Positions 17,159 to 25,147 of a DNA stretch of 64,000 nt are shown piece after piece. Location of the stretch: the NCBI GenBank assembly GCA_023395255.1, contig JAEWZN010000007.1:124001-188000 (forward strand). The letters are read 5' to 3'. How positions within the stretch are numbered: position 1 is the first letter of the stretch; every line of letters starts with the position of its first letter. The position numbers were made by a program, and so were the translations under genes. This DNA is from Deferribacteres bacterium. Its GTDB lineage: Bacteria > Chrysiogenota > Deferribacteres > Deferribacterales > Geovibrionaceae. A model generated the notes under the pieces. That model did not search any database. It was not told the DNA's origin and worked only from the letters and a program-made list of their open reading frames with translations.

Positions 17159-18685
17159 TTATTCCTTGCTCACAGGAACCACATCATAATGCTCAATGTG
17201 GAAATCCTCGCTGGGGTTTACCTCTATGGTCACACTCATCATAAGCTCTATCTCGTCCAGACTTTCCTTTTCATCGTTGAGTATCAGATCAACCACATCG
17301 GGGTGAGCCTCAACAAGGATCTTCTTGTTCTTGAAATAGGGTGCTATACGGCGGATCTCCCGCAGTATGTCGTAGCACACGGTAAGCTTCGACTTCACTA
17401 TCCCGCGCCCTTCGCAATAGGGGCAGGGCTCGCTGAGAGTCCTCGTGAGGCTTTCCTGCACACGCTTTCTGGTGACCTCCACAAGGCCGAGGGGCGATAT
17501 ATTCACCACGGAGCATTTTGCCCTGTCCCCCTTTAGTTCTGCTTCCAGAGAGACAAGAACCTTCTCCTTGTTCTCATCCCTGCTCATGTCTATAAAATCC
17601 ACTATGATTATGCCGCCGATATTGCGCAGACGAAGCTGCCAGGCTATCTCTTTAGCGGCTTCAAGGTTGGTTTTGAGTATAGTCTCCTCAAAGTTGCGCT
17701 TACCCACAAAACGCCCGGTGTTCACATCGATCACTGTGAGCGCTTCCGCCTGATCGATTACGATATATCCGCCGGATTTCAGCCAGACCTTTTTGTCCAG
17801 TATGCGGTTGATTTCTATCTCTATGTTGTAGTGATCAAAAACCGGGAGCTCATGCTCATACAGAGCAACCTCCACATGGAGATCGGGCATATATTCCCGC
17901 AGGAAGGTCTTCATTTTCAGGTAGTCCGCCTTGTTGTCTATGATGATGCGGCTGACCTTTTCATTAACCACGTCACGGAGGATGCGGAATATAAGGTCAT
18001 GATCCTCATAAACGAGTGTAGGCGCGCCGCTGCGGCTCATGCGTTCCTGAATCTTCGTCCAGAGGCGCAGCAGGTACTCAAGGTCGCTCTTTATCTCCTC
18101 ATAGCTGCGTTCCGCCGAAACAGTGCGGGCTATGAGCCCCATGCCCTTGGGCTTTATCTCTTTCAGTATCTGGCGGAGGCGTTCGCGCTCCTCGTCCTGC
18201 TCTATCTTGCGGGAAACACCCACATGCTCATAGCCGGGCATAAGCACGATATAACGGCCGGGAACCGTGATGTGAGTGGTCAGGCGGGCGCCTTTCTGCC
18301 CTATGGCTTCCTTTGCGACCTGAACGATTATCTCCTGCCCTTCACGCAAGAGATCCTGAATGGGGGGAAATTCCTGAACGCGGCGCTCCGTTTCGAGATC
18401 GTCAAACTCGATGGAACCGTCCACACTTTTTTCGAAGAACGCCACCTTATCACCGTTTTCCACATAAATATCCGCAACAGGGAGGAAGGCGGCCTTGCTT
18501 AAGCCTATATCGACAAAGGCGGACTGAATGCCCGGAAGCACCTTTACCACCCTGCCTTTGTATATGTTGCCCGCAACATTTTTGCTGTGGGCGCGTTCTA
18601 TGAATATCTCTGCCGTGCTTCCGTTTTCCAGCACAGCCACACGGCATTCGTTTACCGTGGAATTTATTATTATCTCTCTGGACAT
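17159..18685 (-). CDS. rng: Ribonuclease G/E family endoribonuclease
   Basis: 508 residues, the length of RNase G and lacking the long scaffold tail of E. coli RNase E. It cleaves single-stranded, 5'-monophosphorylated RNA during rRNA maturation and mRNA decay. An S1 domain with GNIYKGRVVKVLPGIQSAFVDIG (~38-60), the catalytic Mg2+ motif VIDVNTGRFVG and DFIDMSRDENK, and the zinc-link CPYCEGRG are all present. It is preceded by recR (13-base gap) and followed by rlmE. Confidence 0.95.
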   Translation of the reverse strand: MSREIIINSTVNECRVAVLENGSTAEIFIERAHSKNVAGNIYKGRVVKVLPGIQSAFVDIGLSKAAFLPVADIYVENGDKVAFFEKSVDGSIEFDDLETERRVQEFPPIQDLLREGQEIIVQVAKEAIGQKGARLTTHITVPGRYIVLMPGYEHVGVSRKIEQDEERERLRQILKEIKPKGMGLIARTVSAERSYEEIKSDLEYLLRLWTKIQERMSRSGAPTLVYEDHDLIFRILRDVVNEKVSRIIIDNKADYLKMKTFLREYMPDLHVEVALYEHELPVFDHYNIEIEINRILDKKVWLKSGGYIVIDQAEALTVIDVNTGRFVGKRNFEETILKTNLEAAKEIAWQLRLRNIGGIIIVDFIDMSRDENKEKVLVSLEAELKGDRAKCSVVNISPLGLVEVTRKRVQESLTRTLSEPCPYCEGRGIVKSKLTVCYDILREIRRIAPYFKNKKILVEAHPDVVDLILNDEKESLDEIELMMSVTIEVNPSEDFHIEHYDVVPVSKE

Positions 18686-18698
18686 AAATCAGCTCACC

Positions 18699-19298
18699 TT
18701 AAAGCCTGATTCTGCCCTCCAGAGCTTTCAGCAGTGTTACCTCGTCCGTATGCTCAAGATTAGAGCCGATGGGGACTCCGCTTGCTATTTTCGTCACGCT
18801 TACTTCGGGAAAACGTTTCAGGAGACGGGCAATGTAAATAGCCGTGGTTTCTCCTTCCACATCAGGGTTCATGGCCATAATGACTTCCGTTACCTCGCCG
18901 CTTTCAAGCCTTTCCATAAGGGAGGCTATGCGCAGCTCATCCGGCCCTATTCCGTCCAGCGGTGAAATCTTCCCGCCCAGAACGTGGTAAAGCCCTCTGT
19001 AGCTCCCTGTGTTTTCTATGATGAAAATATCCTTCGGCTCCTCCACAACGCATATCTGAGAGCGCACACGGTAGCGGTCGTCACAGACCGAGCAGACCGG
19101 AGCCTCGGATATGCCGCCGCAGACTGAGCAAAAGACGGTTTTTTCCTTAAGGTATACAATGCTTTCCGCAAGACGCTTCACGTCCTCCTGCTTCATTTTA
19201 AGCACATGGAGGGCAAGGCGTCCCGCTGTTTTCCGCCCGATTCCGGGCAGACGGGAAAGCTCATTAAGGCAGTTTTCAAATACTCTGTTCTTTATCAT
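18699..19298 (-). CDS. recR: Recombination mediator protein RecR
   Basis: 199 residues. RecR with RecO/RecF loads RecA at gaps. An HhH motif (LPGIGRKTAGRLALHVL), a zinc finger (CSVCGGISEAPVCSVC, ~57-72) and a Toprim domain (ICVVEEPKDIFIIE...GETTAIYI) appear in the usual order. The ybaB-recR pairing, 24 bases apart here, is one of the most conserved bacterial gene neighbourhoods. dnaX, which usually precedes ybaB, is not here; instead a 268-base intergenic region with repeats lies upstream. Confidence 0.97.
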   Translation of the reverse strand: MIKNRVFENCLNELSRLPGIGRKTAGRLALHVLKMKQEDVKRLAESIVYLKEKTVFCSVCGGISEAPVCSVCDDRYRVRSQICVVEEPKDIFIIENTGSYRGLYHVLGGKISPLDGIGPDELRIASLMERLESGEVTEVIMAMNPDVEGETTAIYIARLLKRFPEVSVTKIASGVPIGSNLEHTDEVTLLKALEGRIRL

Positions 19299-19322
19299 GC
19301 CGCAATACGGGCAACAAACGCC

Positions 19323-19637
19323 TTAGAACATTCCGGGCAGGTTAATACCCAGATTTCCCGTTATTTTGGAAAGTTTTTCCTGCATTTTTTCCTGTGCCTT
19401 GTTCATGCCTTCATTAACGGCAGCAACAATAAGATCCTGAAGCATCTCAATATCTTCGGGGTCCACAACCTCTTTTTCGATCTTAATGCCCAGAAGCTGG
19501 TTCTTTCCGTTCACCTGAACGCTTACCATGCCGCCGCCCGCTGAGGCCTCCACAACCTCCTGCGCCGCCTCGGCCTGAGCTTCCTCGATCTTTTTCTGCA
19601 TCTTCTGCGCCTGCTTCATCATCATCTGAATGTTCAT
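19323..19637 (-). CDS. YbaB/EbfC family nucleoid-associated protein
   Basis: 104 residues, the usual size. A small dimeric DNA-binding protein. The N-terminal coiled helix rich in K/Q/M/E (MMMKQAQKMQKKIEEAQAEAA-type) and the core VEASAGGGMVSVQVNGKNQLLGIKIE are typical. It is the first gene of a five-gene minus-strand unit (ybaB-recR-rng-rlmE-nitroreductase). The ribosome site AAGGAG lies about 10 bases before ATG 19637, in a leader that also carries a copy of the repeat described at 19708-19740. Confidence 0.93.
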   Translation of the reverse strand: MNIQMMMKQAQKMQKKIEEAQAEAAQEVVEASAGGGMVSVQVNGKNQLLGIKIEKEVVDPEDIEMLQDLIVAAVNEGMNKAQEKMQEKLSKITGNLGINLPGMF

Positions 19638-19707
19638 GCGAAATTCTCCTTAAAATTCTTAAATATATATTAGATTCTGTTACTTACGTTTTTATTGCTG
19701 GTTTTCC

Positions 19708-19740
19708 GCTCCGCACGGCGCAACTCCTTCCTTGGAGTTG
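19708..19740 (-). repeat. Structured intergenic element, partial copy F (upstream of ybaB)
   Basis: On the minus strand: CAACTCC, hexaloop AAGGAA, GGAGTTG (19740 to 19721), followed by the linker CGCCGTGCGGAGC (to 19708). Hairpin 1 and linker match the copies before recA (57829) and pilT (59180); hairpins 2 and 3 are not recognisable here. The loop AAGGAA fits A-N-GGA-N. It lies ~70 bases upstream of ybaB, in the same orientation as that gene. Confidence 0.75.
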
Positions 19741-19750
19741 TTAATTACTG

Positions 19751-19798
19751 CGTCATCCTGAGCAAAAGAGATTCTTCGGCGGAAGCCTCAGAATGACG
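19751..19798. repeat. Dispersed hairpin repeat (GTCATCCTGA type), copy 1
   Basis: CGTCATCCTGAG (19751-19762) and CTCAGAATGACG (19787-19798) pair with a single G-T-type mismatch and enclose a GATTCTTCGG core. A related, longer copy is at 59081-59150. Repeats with this wording are common between genes in many unrelated bacteria; their role is unknown. Confidence 0.8.
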
Positions 19799-19874
19799 GA
19801 GGCGGGGATCAACCCGCGCCCTGAACTGCATATTATAAGACTAAAACAGATTTTTTCAAAGATAATAATAAAAA

Positions 19875-19890
19875 TGTTTCACGGGAAACA
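19875..19890. other. parS-like ParB binding site (15/16)
   Basis: TGTTTCACGGGAAACA differs from the canonical TGTTTCACGTGAAACA at one position. It lies between genes, 16 bases before the end of the rsmI-like gene. Confidence 0.7.
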
Positions 19891-19905
19891 ATTGGGGGAA
19901 TAGGA

Positions 19906-20574
19906 CTACCCTTTCCCCTCAAGAACCACTGCAAAGGGAGCCTTGAGCCCTTCGGGGAGCATATTGAGGATGTCGGTGGCGGTTCCTCTGTAGTTTTTTT
20001 CATCCGGCGCGGAGAGGCTGACGGAGAGGGAGAGCTTTTTGCCTATGCCTTTGAGTTCCTCCAGCGTACGGACGAGAGCGTAGGGGCGCTCGAAGATAAC
20101 CGCTGTCTGCTTGGTGTTTTTCATGTGATTGAAAAACTTGGCGCGCTCCTGCTTATCCTTCGGCGGAAAGCCCGCAAAAAGGAAGCTCTCTGCGTAAAAC
20201 CCGCTGACGGAAAGGGCGGCTGTTATGGCTGAAACCGCGTTCAGCGACCGCACCTCAACCCCTGCGTTTATGCACATATCCACAAAGTCATAACCGGGAT
20301 CGGCTATGCAGGGAGTACCCGCATCAGAGAAGAGAACAATTGTCCCTGCGGATGTTACGGTTTCTATAAGCTCCTTCTTCTCTTCATCAGTGGAATGCTC
20401 GTTCAGAAGCCTGTGTTCGTACCCTCTGCAGCCGACTGCTGCGAGAAAACGCAGAGTCGTTTTGCGCTCCTCGCCAATTATGAGATCCGCATTCTTAATT
20501 TCATCAAGCACATAAGCCGGAAGCTGTGAGTAATCGCCGCTGATAGGCGAAGCAAGTATTTTTAAAACCGCCAT
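19906..20574 (-). CDS. RsmI-like tetrapyrrole-methylase-fold methyltransferase
   Basis: 222 residues. It belongs to the SAM-dependent tetrapyrrole methylase superfamily and resembles RsmI, the 16S rRNA C1402 2'-O-methyltransferase: LKILASPIS, IIGEERKTTLRFL (compare AEDTRRTRKLL), LFSDAGTPCIADPGYDFV and FLFAGFPPKDKQERAKFF. It is about 60 residues shorter than RsmI, and the first loop has SPISGDY instead of TPIGNL. It may therefore be a paralogue with another substrate. Start and serS stop overlap as TGATG, showing translational coupling. Confidence 0.8.
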   Translation of the reverse strand: MAVLKILASPISGDYSQLPAYVLDEIKNADLIIGEERKTTLRFLAAVGCRGYEHRLLNEHSTDEEKKELIETVTSAGTIVLFSDAGTPCIADPGYDFVDMCINAGVEVRSLNAVSAITAALSVSGFYAESFLFAGFPPKDKQERAKFFNHMKNTKQTAVIFERPYALVRTLEELKGIGKKLSLSVSLSAPDEKNYRGTATDILNMLPEGLKAPFAVVLEGKG

Positions 20575-21842
20575 CAGCCTATTATCTCCGCTCCGCCGAG
20601 GTATGGGCGGAGAACATCGGGAACACGCACACGTCCGTCCGGAAGCTGATAGTTCTCAAGCACGGCGAGGAATGTTCTGCCCACTGCAAGGCCTGAGCCG
20701 TTGAGAGTGTAGACGAAATCCAGCCTTTTGTCCCCCTGCTTGCGGAAGCGTATGTTCGCCCTGCGTGCCTGAAAATCAGTGAAGCAGCTGCATGAGGATA
20801 TTTCGCGGTAGCAGTTCTGACCGGGCAGCCAGACCTCAATGTCATAAGTTTTTGCAGACGCAAAGCCAATATCGCCTGTGGAAAGGGTCATTACTCTGTA
20901 ATGGATTCCCAGAAGCTGGAGAATATTCTCCGCGTCACGGAGCAGAAGCTCAAGCTCATGCCATCCGTCCTCCGGCCTGACAAGCTTCACAAGCTCTACC
21001 TTGTTGAACTGGTGCTGGCGGATAAGGCCGCGCACGTCTTTTCCGTGTGAGCCTGCCTCCCGGCGGAAGCAGGGTGAATATGCGCAGTGTTTTATGGGCA
21101 GGGCTGATTCATCAAGAATTTCGCCCGCGTAAAGGTTTGTCACGGGTACTTCCGCAGTGGGGATAAGGTACAGGCCGTCACGCTCGCACTTGAACGCGTC
21201 CTCCTCGAATTTGGGAAGCTGACCTGTTCCGGTCATGGATGCGGCATTCACAAGGAAAGGTGTCATAACCTCCGTGTAGCCCCTTGAGGACTGGGTGTCC
21301 AGCATGAAGTTTATAAGCGCTCTCTCAAGCTTCGCGCCCATGCCTGTATAAGCGGAGAAACGGGCTCCGGCAACCTTTGTGCCGCGCTCGAAATCCACAA
21401 GCTTAAGGTTTTCCGCTATGTCCCAGTGCGCCTTGGCTTCGAAATCCAGTGAGGGCTTCGCCCCCCACTCACGGTAGAGAACATTGTCCTCCTCACTTTT
21501 ACCGACGGGGAGAGAATCATCCACAAGGTTCGGCAGTGTAAGCAGCATAGCCTTCTGCTTTTCCTGAATGGCATCAAGCTCTTTGTCCATTTCGGATATG
21601 CGCTCTGATACCTGCTTCATCTCTTTCTGCGCAGCGTCAATATCGCCGCCCTGTTTCTTTATAAGCGGGAATGACTTGGAAAAGTCGTTCTTTTTCTTTT
21701 TAAGCTCTTCGACCTCAAAAATAAGCTTCTTTCTTTCATCATCCAGCCTGATCAGGGTGTCAAAGTCGAACTCTGCGCCCCTTTTGGCTGTTTTTTCCCT
21801 GACCAGTTCAGGATTGGCAGTTATATATTTAATATCAATCAT
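20574..21842 (-). CDS. serS: Seryl-tRNA synthetase
   Basis: 422 residues. A class II aminoacyl-tRNA synthetase charging tRNA-Ser. An N-terminal coiled-coil arm (~28-100, rich in K/E, which contacts the tRNA long arm) is followed by motif 1 around GYTEVMTPFLV, motif 2 (FRREAGSHGKDVRGLIRQHQF) split by the class signature, and motif 3 (NGSGLAVGRTFLAVLENYQ). It sits immediately after bamD (stop and start adjacent) and is coupled to the RsmI-like gene. Confidence 0.98.
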   Translation of the reverse strand: MIDIKYITANPELVREKTAKRGAEFDFDTLIRLDDERKKLIFEVEELKKKKNDFSKSFPLIKKQGGDIDAAQKEMKQVSERISEMDKELDAIQEKQKAMLLTLPNLVDDSLPVGKSEEDNVLYREWGAKPSLDFEAKAHWDIAENLKLVDFERGTKVAGARFSAYTGMGAKLERALINFMLDTQSSRGYTEVMTPFLVNAASMTGTGQLPKFEEDAFKCERDGLYLIPTAEVPVTNLYAGEILDESALPIKHCAYSPCFRREAGSHGKDVRGLIRQHQFNKVELVKLVRPEDGWHELELLLRDAENILQLLGIHYRVMTLSTGDIGFASAKTYDIEVWLPGQNCYREISSCSCFTDFQARRANIRFRKQGDKRLDFVYTLNGSGLAVGRTFLAVLENYQLPDGRVRVPDVLRPYLGGAEIIG

Positions 21843-22619
21843 CTAATTATTCTCCATAGTCCCAAGATTATCGGTTATTTTCGTCAGCAGTTTTGAAAGC
21901 TTCGAAGTTATGCCCGATGAATACTTGGTGTTCGGAAACTCCCTTATAAGCGCTCTGTAATATTTTATGGCTTCCGCTTCGTAACCGTCTTTATTTCCGT
22001 AATAGTCACCGAGCATTGTCAGGCTCTCAGGGTAAACATCCGTATCGGGGTAGTTTTCCACAATGTACTGGAGCCTTTTAACTGCGGGACGTTCTTTGTC
22101 GGTACGGAGATAAAACTTCGCAATGAGAAGCTCACGCCTGCCCATCAGCCCTCTGAGTTCACGTATTTTGTCCGCAAGCTCATACTCCTTCGCGTAGCCT
22201 GGGTTCTCGTTCCTCAGTTCACTGAAAATACGCAGAGCCTCCTCAGCATTTTTTATATCCCTGTCCGGCGCGCCTATCTGCCTGTAATAGCAAAGCCCAA
22301 GCCTCAGCTTAGCCCTCGGAGCATCGGACGAATAAGGATATATGCGCAGGTAAGTTTCATAACTGGGGATGGCAAGTTCATAATCCTTGGAAAGGAAATG
22401 GCTGTCAGCAAGGAAAATCTGCGCATTCCCTGCCAGATCCGGATCAGCGGCGTTTCTTATGGCTGCTTCAAACTGCTCAGCCGCGTCTTTATACTTTTTG
22501 CGCTCAAAATACTGCATGCCTTTTTTCATGCTTACTTCGGCGGGAATCTCTTTCGGGGGCTGTTTGGCACAGGAAACCGCAATAACCATTGTCATCAGTG
22601 CTATAAGGAGTTTACGCAT
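21843..22619 (-). CDS. bamD: BamD-like TPR lipoprotein
   Basis: 258 residues with a lipoprotein signal: MRKLLIALMTMVIAVSC, lipobox A-V-S-C with Cys17. TPR repeats fill the rest (KKGMQYFERKKYKDAAEQFEAAI, IFLADSHFLSKDYELAIPSYETYLRIYPYS-type). The length and the order SKDYELAIPSYETYLRIYP then RLGLCYYRQIGAPDRD match BamD, the essential outer-membrane assembly lipoprotein. A generic TPR lipoprotein cannot be fully excluded. It sits between rimO (65-base gap) and serS (no gap). Confidence 0.82.
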   Translation of the reverse strand: MRKLLIALMTMVIAVSCAKQPPKEIPAEVSMKKGMQYFERKKYKDAAEQFEAAIRNAADPDLAGNAQIFLADSHFLSKDYELAIPSYETYLRIYPYSSDAPRAKLRLGLCYYRQIGAPDRDIKNAEEALRIFSELRNENPGYAKEYELADKIRELRGLMGRRELLIAKFYLRTDKERPAVKRLQYIVENYPDTDVYPESLTMLGDYYGNKDGYEAEAIKYYRALIREFPNTKYSSGITSKLSKLLTKITDNLGTMENN

Positions 22620-22684
22620 CAGCTTTACCTCTGCTGTTTTTGTGGGAAATTTATTGTTATCATCTCAACCTTTCAGGAAGACCC

Positions 22685-23992
22685 CTAAAGCGGCTTTATG
22701 ACCTCGCACACTATATCGGGGTAGCTTATCTTCTCAATGCGGCAGACATAAGGGCCGTAGCCGCTTATCGATTCCGAGTCGGTGAAGAGGACTTTTCCGT
22801 CCACCTCCGGAGCCTGAAACAGCGCTCTGCCCTCCATGAGGAAGGCGAATTCCTCATTGGGCTTTTCGGCAAAGCAGATGATGTCATTTTTCTTAAATTT
22901 TTTCAAGCGTTCGCGGGTGTTTTTTATCTGTGCTTTCCTCAGCGCACCGATTCTCCCGCGCACCTTCCGGCCGTCCACCCGCATGCCCATTGCTGTGGCC
23001 TTTGTGCCTTCTTCGGGATAAAAGGGGAAGAAGCCCGCGTAGTCAGGCCTGTATTCCTTTACAAAGTCCAGAAGTTCCGCAAATTCCTCATCAGTTTCAC
23101 CGGGGAAGCCAACTATCATTGTGGTGCGTATAAACGCATCGGGATCGATCTCCCTTATCATGCTGAAAACACGCTTTATATCATCAGGTGTTGATTTTCT
23201 GTTCATATCCTTAAGCACACGCTTATTTATGTGCTGGACGGGGATGTCGTAGTAGCTGAGGATCTTCTCTGAGTTTTTCACAAGTTTCACAAGCTCTTCC
23301 GAAACTCCGTCAGGGTTGAGGTACATTATCCGCACATAGAACCTGCCCTCTATTTTGTCTATCTCACGCAGGAGTTTGCAGAGCATCGGCTTTTTATAGA
23401 TGTCTGTTCCGTATTTTGTATTATCCTGTGAAACAAGGACAAATTCCTGAACCCCCTGTTCCTTCAATGCGGTTATCTCATTAACTATGTCCTCGATGCG
23501 CCTTCCGGTGAGGCTGCCGCGGATTGACGGAATAGTGCAGTATGTGCAGCGGTTGTTGCACCCCTCGGATATTTTGATGTAGGCGCTGAAAGGCACTCCG
23601 GTGAGCACACGCGCACCGCCGTAAAGGAAATCACGCTCCTTTTTTGCAGGCTCAACACCCTCAAGGTAGGCTATGACATCGCTCATTTTGCCTACGCCTG
23701 TGTGAAAATCTATCTCAGGCAGTTCACCCGCCACATCATTCTTGAATCTCTCCGTCATGCAGCCGGTAACTATCAGCTTAGCTGAGGATTTTTTTACCTC
23801 TGCCGCCTCAAGAACAGCCTCAACTGCCTCGTTCACCGCAGGTTCTATGAACCCGCAGGTGTTGATGATTATCGCGTCCGCCTCGGCCATCTCAAGTGTT
23901 ATCTCGTGTCCGCCCTGTTGGAGCGAACCCATGAGATACTCAAGATCAACCTTGTTTTTTGAACATCCTAAACTTATGTAAGAAATCTTCAT
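22685..23992 (-). CDS. rimO: Ribosomal protein S12 methylthiotransferase RimO
   Basis: 435 residues. A radical-SAM enzyme that methylthiolates an aspartate of ribosomal protein S12. The N-terminal UPF0004 domain has the first cluster cysteines (SLGCSKNKVD, NTCGF, VTGCM). The radical-SAM motif is CNNRCTYC (~residues 144-151). A C-terminal TRAM domain contains FLMEGRALFQAPEVDG. The phrase LGCSKNKVDLEYL points to RimO rather than MiaB. It follows ribF in the same unit. Confidence 0.96.
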   Translation of the reverse strand: MKISYISLGCSKNKVDLEYLMGSLQQGGHEITLEMAEADAIIINTCGFIEPAVNEAVEAVLEAAEVKKSSAKLIVTGCMTERFKNDVAGELPEIDFHTGVGKMSDVIAYLEGVEPAKKERDFLYGGARVLTGVPFSAYIKISEGCNNRCTYCTIPSIRGSLTGRRIEDIVNEITALKEQGVQEFVLVSQDNTKYGTDIYKKPMLCKLLREIDKIEGRFYVRIMYLNPDGVSEELVKLVKNSEKILSYYDIPVQHINKRVLKDMNRKSTPDDIKRVFSMIREIDPDAFIRTTMIVGFPGETDEEFAELLDFVKEYRPDYAGFFPFYPEEGTKATAMGMRVDGRKVRGRIGALRKAQIKNTRERLKKFKKNDIICFAEKPNEEFAFLMEGRALFQAPEVDGKVLFTDSESISGYGPYVCRIEKISYPDIVCEVIKPL

Positions 23993-24051
23993 ATTGTCCT
24001 TTTATCTTGTATTTTTTTAATGAGAAAGCCATTTATGCACGGAAAAAAGAA

Positions 24052-24978
24052 TCAGTATCCGTTCTCTTCAAACCACTTTCTGGCCACCGCGCAGTCGCCG
24101 TCTATAGCCTTTATGAGAGTTTCAACATCTGGAAACTTCTCTTCCGGGCGGACATATTTCAGCAGCTCTATTTCCGTGTCCTTTCCGTAAATATCTCTGT
24201 TGAAATCGAATATATGTGTTTCCACCTTCATCTGATCGGGGAAGCTGAATGTGGGTCTCCTGCCGATGTTGGTGACGGATTTATAACGCTCCCCGTCAAT
24301 GACCGCCATGCTGATATAGATTCCCGCTTTGGGGATCAGTTCATTTCTGAAGTCTATATTTGCGGTGGGGTAGCCCAACTGTCTGCCCACTTTATTGCCG
24401 TCCACAACCTTTCCCTCTATGAAAAACGGACGGCCGAGGAACTCTCCGGCCTTTTCCACATCCCCCTCAAGCAGGAAGTTACGGATATTTGTGCTGGAAA
24501 CTGTAACTTTCCCGCAGGTAACTTTAGGAACACGGACAGCGGTAAAGCCGTATTTACTCCCCAGAGTGACAAGCAGATTGTAGTCGCCGCTTCTTCCTCT
24601 GCCGAAGCGGTAATCATACCCGACAATAACCACGGCCGCGCGGAATTTTTTCACCAGAAACTCCCTGACAAAGACTTCCGGGTCAATGTCCGCGAATCTG
24701 CGGCTGAACTCAAGTATGAACATTGTTTCCACACCGGCTTCCGCAAAGGCTCTTATTTTGGATTCCTCTGTCATGATCAGCTTAAGGTCAGCGCCGAAAA
24801 ACTTCATAGGGTGCGGCTGAAAGGTTACCACAGCAGGCACGAGCCCCTTGGTCTGCGCTATATTGCACAGTCTGTCAGTTATGGCTTTGTGCCCCAGATG
24901 GAAACCGTCAAAGTTTCCCAGAACCACAGCGTGGGGTCTTTCGGTAAAAAGCGTGTCTATATTCCGGACTACCTGCAT
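24052..24978 (-). CDS. ribF: Bifunctional riboflavin kinase / FAD synthetase
   Basis: 308 residues from ATG 24978; the open frame also allows TTG 24996, but neither has a strong ribosome site. The N-terminal FAD synthetase nucleotidyl-transferase domain has LGNFDGFHLGHKAI (~14-27). The C-terminal riboflavin kinase domain has GRQLGYPTANI and the later MSFP-type GRRPTFSFPDQMKVETHIFDFN (split by a residue). It makes FMN and FAD, needed by several flavoproteins encoded nearby. First gene of ribF-rimO-bamD-serS-rsmI-like. Confidence 0.95.
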   Translation of the reverse strand: MQVVRNIDTLFTERPHAVVLGNFDGFHLGHKAITDRLCNIAQTKGLVPAVVTFQPHPMKFFGADLKLIMTEESKIRAFAEAGVETMFILEFSRRFADIDPEVFVREFLVKKFRAAVVIVGYDYRFGRGRSGDYNLLVTLGSKYGFTAVRVPKVTCGKVTVSSTNIRNFLLEGDVEKAGEFLGRPFFIEGKVVDGNKVGRQLGYPTANIDFRNELIPKAGIYISMAVIDGERYKSVTNIGRRPTFSFPDQMKVETHIFDFNRDIYGKDTEIELLKYVRPEEKFPDVETLIKAIDGDCAVARKWFEENGY

Positions 24979-25147
24979 TGCGCCAAAATATTCCAAACGT
25001 AACAGAACCGCAAGAATTTTTCAGAAATATGACCTCTTTGTATTTGGCAGGCTAAACTAAACTGCACATTTGCCGAAAAAACGTGTATAGGTATGTTTGG
25101 TATTTTAGAAGTATAATTGTATTAACACTATCATTCGGCGGGTATAT